From contig PFLZ01000088.1 in assembly GCA_002784795.1 (NCBI GenBank), positions 1-10,800 on the forward strand: 10,800 bases of DNA, written 5' to 3'. Source of the DNA: Candidatus Magasanikbacteria bacterium CG_4_10_14_0_8_um_filter_42_12 (lineage in GTDB: Bacteria > Patescibacteriota > Patescibacteriia > Magasanikbacterales > UBA922). Made by a program: the position numbers and the translations under genes. Every line of letters begins with the position of its first letter. Position 1 is the first letter of the stretch. The notes under the pieces are model-generated. The model saw nothing but the letters and a program-made list of their open reading frames with translations. It was not told the origin of the DNA and searched no databases. Below, one piece after another: positions 4,546 to 10,800 of this stretch.

Positions 4546-6315
4546 ATGCTGTTCAAAAAAGAACATAAACTTTATGTGATGATACAAACGCACAAACTTC
4601 TCAGCGGAATTGTGCTTCTTGGTGTTGTGGGGATAACGAGTATGTTTCTCTTTCGAGGAAGTGATCCTACACCGGATACTATCGCGACGACAAAACAAGT
4701 CTCACTCCTTTCGGTCTCATCCATTCAGCAAAATCAAGTTGTTGCTGTTGCTTCTGGAGAAGTAGAATCACTCCAACAAGTGACACTCAGTAGTGAAATG
4801 TTTGGGACAGTGTCTAAGGTATATGTTGGCATCGGAGACACGGTCAAAGCAGGACAGCTTCTTGTTCAATTTAAAGCAAATGATAAAGCTGCACAATACA
4901 CACAGACGCAGGCTGATTATGAAAATACGCTTGCCGCAAAAAATTCCCTTCTTGCACAAATAGATGCAGCGTATGCAAATCATGATAAGTTGAAAATAAA
5001 CGCGGCGAGTAGCATTACTTCTGCAGAGTCAGCACTTCGTTCGGCTGATAATAATTTGCAGCAGGTCGTACATACGGGATCCAACGCTATTGTGGATGAT
5101 GCGTATGCTGATACGGTACAGACACTGGATTCAGTACAAAACACATTTGTCGATATGCTCGTGGTTGCCGATAATATTCTCGGCGTCGACAATCGCTTTG
5201 CCAATGATACGTTCGAAGAAATTCTGGGTATCTTGAATTCTGGGTCACTTGCGAATGCTACCCAAAACTATCTTATTGCAAAAAATGCAAAAGAAACATT
5301 TCAAACACAGATGAATGGTGTAACTGCAGCGTCATCACAGGCGACTATTGATGCTGTTGCCGTATCGGCAAAACAAACATTGTCAACATATGCAACGCTG
5401 TTTGCATCACTCACCACATTGCTCGACAACACTCCACCCGTGGGTGATCTCTCACAAACAATGCTCACCACATTGATCACTTCTGTAAATGCAGGCCGTT
5501 CAGAAATTACTACTCAACAAACGGCATTGACGAATGCGATTCAAGCTATTGCAACAGCAAAAAAATCATTTGCAACACAACAAATCGCATATGACAAAGC
5601 AGTGCAAGATCTTGCTGACACAAAAGCAAAAGCCGTTGCAGACATTGCAGCGTCAGAGGCTGGACTCAAGCAATTGGAAGCTACCCTTGCCTCACAAGAT
5701 GCAAGTATCAAACGTGCCCGTGGAGCAATTGCTGGCGTGAGTGCAGAACTCGCAAAAGCCTCGGTACGTTCACCTATCTCTGGGGTTGTTGCAAATATCG
5801 CGGTCAAGCAAGGTGAACTTGTTTCGAATGGTGCTATTGTTGCGGACGTTGTGAATACAACAGGCCTCCAAGTGACTGCGTACGTCCCTGCTGATGCATT
5901 GTCTGCACTGTCAGTTGGCGGCACGGTACTTGTAGAAGAAAAACCAGTTGGCCATATTGTGAGAATAGCGCCAAGTATCAATAATACAACAAAGAAAGTG
6001 GAAGTCATTATCTCGATTGATGAGACTGATGGGAACTCGTTTGTCGTCGGACAATTTGTCAATTTGCAGATGCTTTCATCACAAGAAGATATCGATGCTT
6101 CAGTATTGCTCGTACCATTGAGCGCTGTGAAAGTCACCGCAGAGAGCCACAGTGTCTACGTGGTCGTGGATGGACACAGTGTGGTTGTGCCTATACAAAC
6201 AGGACAACTCATAGGAGACAAGATAGAAATTATTTCAGATCTTTCTGGGTATGATGCTATCGTCTCATCTGTTCGTGGCATCGAAGAAGGAGATGCTGTC
6301 TCAATTATTGAATAA
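4546..6315 (+). CDS. RND-type membrane fusion (periplasmic adaptor) protein, long-hairpin form
   Basis: The predicted protein has 589 residues, well above the ~400 of AcrA. It links the RND pump to a downstream conduit outside the cytoplasmic membrane. Residues ~19-36 are an N-terminal membrane anchor. Residues ~69-110 are the first lipoyl half (GEVESLQQVTLSSEMFGTV, IGDTVKAGQLLVQF). Residues ~112-405 are Ala/Gln/Thr-rich helical sequence forming a very long hairpin or several helices. Residues ~408-436 are the second lipoyl half (RSPISGVVANIAVKQGELV). Residues ~440-510 form the beta-barrel (LQVTAYVPADALSAL) and ~520-589 the membrane-proximal domain (VLLVPLSAVKV to EEGDAVSIIE). An internal ATG at 4579 would remove 11 basic or polar residues and is an alternative start. 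The stop precedes the RND start by 2 bp, implying translational coupling. No outer-membrane channel is nearby. Confidence 0.9.
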   Translation: MLFKKEHKLYVMIQTHKLLSGIVLLGVVGITSMFLFRGSDPTPDTIATTKQVSLLSVSSIQQNQVVAVASGEVESLQQVTLSSEMFGTVSKVYVGIGDTVKAGQLLVQFKANDKAAQYTQTQADYENTLAAKNSLLAQIDAAYANHDKLKINAASSITSAESALRSADNNLQQVVHTGSNAIVDDAYADTVQTLDSVQNTFVDMLVVADNILGVDNRFANDTFEEILGILNSGSLANATQNYLIAKNAKETFQTQMNGVTAASSQATIDAVAVSAKQTLSTYATLFASLTTLLDNTPPVGDLSQTMLTTLITSVNAGRSEITTQQTALTNAIQAIATAKKSFATQQIAYDKAVQDLADTKAKAVADIAASEAGLKQLEATLASQDASIKRARGAIAGVSAELAKASVRSPISGVVANIAVKQGELVSNGAIVADVVNTTGLQVTAYVPADALSALSVGGTVLVEEKPVGHIVRIAPSINNTTKKVEVIISIDETDGNSFVVGQFVNLQMLSSQEDIDASVLLVPLSAVKVTAESHSVYVVVDGHSVVVPIQTGQLIGDKIEIISDLSGYDAIVSSVRGIEEGDAVSIIE

Positions 6316-6317
6316 GT

Positions 6318-9300
6318 ATGGTCACCTTGCATGAACACAAAAAGAAAACGATATGGGAATCGTTTATACATCAGTATAGACTGACTCTGATTTTTATTGT
6401 TGCCATCGTTCTTCTGGGTTTTTTGGCGATCAATCAGATGCCAAAAGAATCTAGCCCAGAAATCGATTTTCCTATTGCCATTGTGACGACACCATTTCCA
6501 GGAGCAAGTGCCGCTGACGTGGAAGAGCTCGTCACCAAGCCTCTTGAAGATAAAATAAATAGTCTTACAAAATTAGAATCAGTTACTTCTGTATCACGCC
6601 AAGGGATATCTTCTATCGTCGTGAATTTTGATGTCAATGCTGATTCTTTGGAATCAATGAGTGATTTGCGTACAAAGGTAGATGCAGCCCAATTTGATTT
6701 GCCAAGCGATGCGGAGACGCCACAAGTAACGAAAATTAGTTTTTCAGATGTCCCAATTATGCAGCTTTCATTGAGTGGGCCATATAGTGGTACGGAATTG
6801 AAAGGTTTTGCTGAGGGATTACAGCAAGACATTGAATCTATCGCAGGTGTGTCACAGGTGAATATTGTTGGTGCGCCAGATAGAGAAGTTCGTGTCTTGG
6901 TAGATCAAGCACGACTCGAACAATTTGGACTATCACTGAGTGCTGTGATCAATGCTATTCGTCAGGCAAATGTGAATCTCCCTGTAGGATCTATTGAAAC
7001 GGCAGGATCTGTGTATAGTGTAAAATTTGCTGGAGAAATTTTTACGGCAGAAGAAATCAGCGGAACACCGATAACGGCTATTGATGGGACTATTGTGACG
7101 GTTGGGGATGTATCACGTGTGATTGATGGCGCGGTAGATACCGGAACACTAGCTCGTTTGAGTATCGCCGGCAGTACACCAGCTCCTTCTATCTCATTGC
7201 AAGTATACAAAGTGAGTGGCGGTAATATTCTGGATCTTGCTGACGCGGTGACAGCACATATTGATGATGCAGAAGGGGGGCTCTACCCAGACAATGTTCA
7301 TGTAGAAATAGTGACAAGTGACGCAGAACTCATTCGGACAGATCTCAACAATTTGCTCAAAAATGGTGCAGAAACAATTCTTATTATTGTGTTGTTATTG
7401 CTCATTTTCCTCGGATGGAGAGAAGCCTTGCTTGCCAGTGTTGCGGTACCGCTTACATTTCTCATGACCTTTATTGTGCTCGGACAACTGGGGTATACCA
7501 TCAATTTTTTGACGCTGTTCTCCTTGATTCTTGCGCTTGGTATTCTTGTCGATGGAGCAATTGTTGTTACAGAAGGCATGCACGGATATTTGCAAAAAGG
7601 ATATACACCAAAAGATGCTGCTATTGCAACTATTCGAGAGTTTCAGGCGCCGTTGATTTCTGGAACACTGACTACCATTTTTGTCTTTTTGCCGATGATG
7701 TTGACTTCAGGAATTATTGGCAAGTTCATAAAGAGTATTCCTGTGACGGTTACCATTGTATTGATTTCTTCAATTATTGTTGCACTTGGTGTCATTACCA
7801 CACTTGGTTCTCGATTTTTGAAAACAGCATTGGCAGGAGATGTGGATGCAAAAAAACAGCGGTTTACTGATCGATTCATCACTCGCAGTTACACCTTTTA
7901 CGAACGTATATTAAAAGGATTTTTGACGAACGTGCGCAGACGAACCCGATTTTTTGTGATTATGATTGTTTTGTTTGTTGCCAGTTTGATGCTCCCTATA
8001 TTTGGGATACTGAAAGTAAATATGTTTCCCGCTGAAGATGTGGATGTATTTACCATAGATCTCGAAGCACCGATTGGGACACCACTCCATGAGACTGACC
8101 TCCTTGCAAAGCAAGTAGAAGATACATTGTTAGGAGATCAACGGATTGCATCATTTGTCACCAATGTGGGTACAGGGAGTAATGGAGGCAGTGTAACCTC
8201 AGGCGGTGGTACAACCAATCAGCACCTGGCTAGTTTTACCATCAATTTGAAAAAAGACAGAACTGAATCGAGTGTTCATATTATTGATGCATATCAAAAC
8301 GTTTTTCAGAATACGGATGGTGCGAGGGTGACCGTTGCTCAGCAGGCGTCAGGACCAGATCAGGGTGCGCCAGTGAATATTCATATAAATGGAGAGGATC
8401 TCAATACGCTTGAGTCGATTGCAAGTGATGTACAACATCTGTTGGAAACAATTCCAGGGGCTCGCAATGTAGCGTTGTCTACGAAGGAAAGTAATGGAGA
8501 GTTTGTGTTGAGTATTGATCGTTCGAAAGCGCAATTTTATGGAGTCAGTACTGCAGAGGTCGCGTCACTCCTTCGAAATGCGGTAACGGGGAATACGGTT
8601 ACCGTCTTAAAACAAAATGGTACGGATATTGATGTGGTCGTCAAATATGATCTGTCTCCCGCAGCAGAAGGGAGTTTGTCTCAGATTGATACGGTAGATA
8701 TTGATGAAATTACTTCTCTGACACTCGCTACCCCACGTGGAGAGATCCCGTTAGCTTCTTTTCTTGATACTGATCTCGGTGTGAGTAGGCCGGTGATCAA
8801 TCATGAAGATGGTGACAGACTGGTAACCGTCACCTCGTTGGTAGAAGATGGATATCAGGCACAGCAGATTGTGTCAGCATTCCAAAAACAAGCTGATCAA
8901 ATATTTTTGCCACCAGGATATACGTTTTCGTATGGAGGAGAAAGTGAAAGTATCAATAAATCATTCGCAGACATGTTCAAAGCAATGTTTTTGGGAATGT
9001 TTATGATAGCAGGTCTGCTTGTCTGGCAATTTCGTTCGTATCGACAGCCATTCTTTGTCATGTCGAGTATTCCGTTGTCTTTGATTGGTGTGTTCCCTGG
9101 ATTGGTACTCGTAGGACAGCCACTCAGTTTCCCTGCATTCATTGGTGTGGTAGCGCTTGCGGGTATTGTGGTCAATAATGCGATTATTTTGATAGATCGT
9201 ATCAATGAAAATAGATTGAATAATGGTATGAGTATTGACGACGCTATTCGTGAAGCAGCGACCAGTCGTCTTCAGCCTATCCTCCTCACGACCATGACGA

Positions 9301-9467
9301 CAGTGGCGGGGATTTTGCCACTTGCCATCACCAATCCATCGTGGGGACCACTTGGGTATTCCATTGTCTTTGGATTGCTGTTCTCGACCGCATTGACGCT
9401 CTTCATGGTACCACTTCTTTATCAACGCTTCGGTGAAAAGGAATTAGACCCTATCCCAGAACGATAA
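6318..9467 (+). CDS. RND efflux transporter, HAE1-like (AcrB/SwrC relatives)
   Basis: The predicted protein has 1049 residues, the usual RND length. It is a trimeric inner-membrane antiporter that expels compounds using ion motive force. The layout is two-fold: TM1 ~22-40, a porter loop ~41-345, TM2-TM6 ~351-498, TM7 ~543-562, a second loop ~563-885, and TM8-TM12 ~886-1035. MPKESSPEID (41-50) and PFPGASAADVEELVTKPLE (59-77) are typical. TM4 contains GILVDGAIVV: Asp412 matches AcrB Asp407, but Gly413 replaces Asp408. TM10 contains GIVVNNAIILID, so Asn953 stands where AcrB has Lys940. A Gly/Ser/Thr-rich stretch (~617-634) lies in the second loop. The gene follows the adaptor by 2 bp and ends in a strong terminator. 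The substrate cannot be predicted; drugs, lipids or peptides are all possible. Confidence 0.95.
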   Translation: MVTLHEHKKKTIWESFIHQYRLTLIFIVAIVLLGFLAINQMPKESSPEIDFPIAIVTTPFPGASAADVEELVTKPLEDKINSLTKLESVTSVSRQGISSIVVNFDVNADSLESMSDLRTKVDAAQFDLPSDAETPQVTKISFSDVPIMQLSLSGPYSGTELKGFAEGLQQDIESIAGVSQVNIVGAPDREVRVLVDQARLEQFGLSLSAVINAIRQANVNLPVGSIETAGSVYSVKFAGEIFTAEEISGTPITAIDGTIVTVGDVSRVIDGAVDTGTLARLSIAGSTPAPSISLQVYKVSGGNILDLADAVTAHIDDAEGGLYPDNVHVEIVTSDAELIRTDLNNLLKNGAETILIIVLLLLIFLGWREALLASVAVPLTFLMTFIVLGQLGYTINFLTLFSLILALGILVDGAIVVTEGMHGYLQKGYTPKDAAIATIREFQAPLISGTLTTIFVFLPMMLTSGIIGKFIKSIPVTVTIVLISSIIVALGVITTLGSRFLKTALAGDVDAKKQRFTDRFITRSYTFYERILKGFLTNVRRRTRFFVIMIVLFVASLMLPIFGILKVNMFPAEDVDVFTIDLEAPIGTPLHETDLLAKQVEDTLLGDQRIASFVTNVGTGSNGGSVTSGGGTTNQHLASFTINLKKDRTESSVHIIDAYQNVFQNTDGARVTVAQQASGPDQGAPVNIHINGEDLNTLESIASDVQHLLETIPGARNVALSTKESNGEFVLSIDRSKAQFYGVSTAEVASLLRNAVTGNTVTVLKQNGTDIDVVVKYDLSPAAEGSLSQIDTVDIDEITSLTLATPRGEIPLASFLDTDLGVSRPVINHEDGDRLVTVTSLVEDGYQAQQIVSAFQKQADQIFLPPGYTFSYGGESESINKSFADMFKAMFLGMFMIAGLLVWQFRSYRQPFFVMSSIPLSLIGVFPGLVLVGQPLSFPAFIGVVALAGIVVNNAIILIDRINENRLNNGMSIDDAIREAATSRLQPILLTTMTTVAGILPLAITNPSWGPLGYSIVFGLLFSTALTLFMVPLLYQRFGEKELDPIPER

Positions 9468-9483
9468 GACGTTCATGTTTTAG

Positions 9484-9518
9484 AAAGACAGTCTGTGGTT
9501 GCAGACTGTCTTTTTTTT
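9484..9518 (+). terminator. Intrinsic terminator of the efflux operon
   Basis: AAAGACAGTCTG (9484-9495) and CAGACTGTCTTT (9502-9513) form a perfect 12-bp stem with loop TGGTTG. The T-tract runs over 9511-9518. It lies 16 bases after the RND stop. Confidence 0.93.
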
Positions 9519-9528
9519 CGGTAGGATA

Positions 9529-9534
9529 TATACT
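9529..9534 (+). promoter_or_regulatory. Likely -10 element of the M23 peptidase gene
   Basis: TATACT (9529-9534) is the same -10 hexamer found upstream of three other genes here. A -35 at the right distance would fall on the terminator stem and none is convincing. Transcription would start about 9541, only ~10 bases before the ATG, giving a nearly leaderless mRNA. Confidence 0.4.
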
Positions 9535-9550
9535 CACTGTACTATATTAT

Positions 9551-10741
9551 ATGAAACGAACACTATTTGTATTCATTATTATCATTGCTTCTGGCATAGC
9601 CTTTTGGCGATTTCATGGTACGTCAGAAGGGGCGTCTGATGTTGTTGAGGATGTACTTCCCGAACCACTGCCTGTGTATACCGCTAAGTCATTTATGATA
9701 GAAGAAGGGGATACCTTTGCAGCGGTCATGGAGCGCATGGGGTATACGTATGAAGATATGCAAGCAGTGCTTGATGCTGGCGAAGATATCTATGATTTTA
9801 CTCAGATAGTGCTTGGCAAAACATTTGTTATCAGAAAAAAAGATGGTGTGTTTGATGCGATTGTCTATGATATCAATTCAGAAGAACAAGCACTCATTAC
9901 AAAAGATAGTGATGGAAATTTTGTTGTTACCAAACAAGATATTCCATATGATGTTACGGAAAAAGAAGTGCATGGTGCCATTGAGTCATCCCTGTTTCTT
10001 GCTGGGAACGAGGCAGGACTCGACGATCGAGCGGTCTTGGCACTCGCCGATGTATTCACCTGGGAAATCGATTTTGCGACGGTCATTCAACCTGGTGATT
10101 CCTTTTCAGTGATCTATGAAGATCGTATTCGTGATGGTAAGCCCGGACCGTCCGGAAAAATTCTTGCTGCACGATTTGTAAACCAAGGAAAAGAACATAC
10201 GGCTCTACGGTTTGAAGATCCTGAGGGAGGTATTGGATATTATACAAAAGAAGGAGAGTCTCTGCAGAAGCCATTTTTGAAAGCCCCGTTGAAGTATTCA
10301 CGTATTTCTTCTGGATATTCGAATGCACGGTTTCACCCGGTCATTGGACGAACCACCACGCATCTTGCAATCGATTACGCAGCCCCAATTGGAACACCAA
10401 TTTTGGCAACAGGAGATGGCACCGTGATCCGTGCGAGCTGGAATGGAGGATATGGAAATTTTATTGCTATTCGTCACAATGATACGTGGGATACCCATTA
10501 CGCTCATTTGTCAAAGTATGCAATCAAAGCAGGGGACAAGGTATCACAAGGCGATGTGATAGGGTATGTTGGTTCGACAGGATGGTCTACCGGACCACAT
10601 GTTCATTATGAAATGGTAAAAAATGGAACAAAGGTAAACCCTTTGACAGTAGAATTGCCAGCAGGGGATCCTATCACGGATGAATGGCGTTCGAGTTTTG
10701 ACGAACAAAAAAACAAATACACCGCGTTTTTTGAGAATTGA
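9551..10741 (+). CDS. MepM/ShyA-like M23 peptidoglycan endopeptidase
   Basis: The predicted protein has 396 residues. It is a zinc metallopeptidase expected to cut peptide cross-links in peptidoglycan outside the membrane. Residues ~4-19 are a hydrophobic signal or anchor helix. Residues ~44-95 are a LysM/OapA-like domain (KSFMIEEGDTFAAVMERMG). Residues ~135-245 match the middle domain of MepM/Csd3/ShyA proteins (FTWEIDFATVIQPGDSFSVIYE). Residues ~250-375 are the M23 domain (RISSGYSNARFHPVIG). His271 and Asp275 in HLAIDYAAPIGTPI, with His352 in GPHVHYEM, are the zinc ligands; His319 (HYAHL) and His350 are the likely catalytic histidines. All are present, so the enzyme should be active, although middle domains of this family can be autoinhibitory. 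It stands alone behind the efflux terminator. TGA is the stop. Confidence 0.93.
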   Translation: MKRTLFVFIIIIASGIAFWRFHGTSEGASDVVEDVLPEPLPVYTAKSFMIEEGDTFAAVMERMGYTYEDMQAVLDAGEDIYDFTQIVLGKTFVIRKKDGVFDAIVYDINSEEQALITKDSDGNFVVTKQDIPYDVTEKEVHGAIESSLFLAGNEAGLDDRAVLALADVFTWEIDFATVIQPGDSFSVIYEDRIRDGKPGPSGKILAARFVNQGKEHTALRFEDPEGGIGYYTKEGESLQKPFLKAPLKYSRISSGYSNARFHPVIGRTTTHLAIDYAAPIGTPILATGDGTVIRASWNGGYGNFIAIRHNDTWDTHYAHLSKYAIKAGDKVSQGDVIGYVGSTGWSTGPHVHYEMVKNGTKVNPLTVELPAGDPITDEWRSSFDEQKNKYTAFFEN

Positions 10742-10742
10742 G

Positions 10743-10771
10743 AGAGAAATACTTCTCTGTGAGGTTTTTTT
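10743..10771 (+). terminator. Weak possible terminator after the M23 gene
   Basis: AGAGAA (10743-10748) and TTCTCT (10753-10758) can form a 6-bp hairpin. A seven-T run (10765-10771) follows after six bases. The short AT-rich stem and the gap before the T-tract make it a weak candidate. Confidence 0.35.
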
Positions 10772-10791
10772 AATCTCTCCTGGGTCTAATT

Positions 10792-10800
10792 CCCCGCCCC
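10792..10800. repeat. Left arm of a second GC-rich hairpin repeat (cut by window end)
   Basis: The last nine bases are CCCCGCCCC, identical to the left arm of the hairpin at 4-24 and in the same orientation. The matching right arm would lie beyond the window, so full identity cannot be confirmed. Confidence 0.55.

Noticed and set aside
4551..4564. GTTC-AAAAAA-GAAC inverted repeat at the adaptor start
   Set aside because: The arms are only four bases and lie within coding sequence; likely chance.
5541..6137. 198-codon open frame antisense to the adaptor gene
   Set aside because: It is a compositional shadow of the Ala/Thr-rich adaptor coding strand, with no domain and no promoter.
7415..7870. 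151-codon + strand open frame within the RND gene
   Set aside because: It lies wholly inside a conserved transmembrane-coding part of the RND gene in another frame; its Cys/Tyr-rich product resembles no protein.
1..10800. CRISPR array, tRNA, rRNA or complete insertion sequence
   Set aside because: No regularly spaced repeats, no cloverleaf-like sequence with conserved T-arm, and no transposase gene were found.

Overview
The window is a 10.8 kb piece of a bacterial genome with moderate-to-low GC. It reads in the standard code: TGA is a real stop, because the nuclease gene ends in TGA just before an intrinsic terminator. No rRNA, tRNA or CRISPR array is visible. The gene mix suggests a member of the Candidate Phyla Radiation (Patescibacteria, Parcubacteria-like). 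It includes a DUF7282-like anchored protein, an RND pump with an oversized adaptor but no outer-membrane channel, a MepM-like M23 endopeptidase, sparse Shine-Dalgarno sites, and CCCCGCCCC/GGGGCGGGG hairpin repeats. This placement is an inference; no marker gene proves it.

Layout. Bases 1-24 are a perfect GC-rich hairpin, followed by about 200 bases of very AT-rich non-coding DNA. A tyrosine recombinase (299-1108, +) follows. It is convergent with a membrane-anchored DUF7282-like protein (1118-1621, -). A 129-bp divergent promoter region carries two 7-1-7 inverted repeats. These precede a Fur-family metalloregulator (1751-2158) and, 6 bp later, a ZIP-family metal transporter (2165-2932). The pair looks like an autoregulated zinc-uptake unit. 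Next is a stand-alone ATP-cone/PD-(D/E)XK nuclease fusion (3023-3868), whose -10 box lies inside a near-perfect 20-bp palindrome. It ends at a strong terminator.

The second half is a terminator-bounded efflux operon. A TetR-type repressor (3994-4533) is preceded by a 16-bp perfect palindrome at its transcription start. It is followed by a 589-aa membrane fusion protein (4546-6315) and a 1049-aa HAE1-like RND transporter (6318-9467), then a strong terminator. The simplest reading is that TetR senses a ligand and derepresses itself and the pump. The last gene is a secreted or anchored MepM/ShyA-like M23 endopeptidase (9551-10741). The window ends in CCCCGCCCC, apparently the left arm of a second copy of the opening hairpin.

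The points most worth following up are: (i) the ATP-cone nuclease with a palindromic promoter, a possible nucleotide-sensing defence or stress nuclease; (ii) the Fur homologue with a Cys replacing a canonical metal ligand, together with its two matching operators; (iii) the very long adaptor hairpin and altered proton-relay residues of the RND pair.
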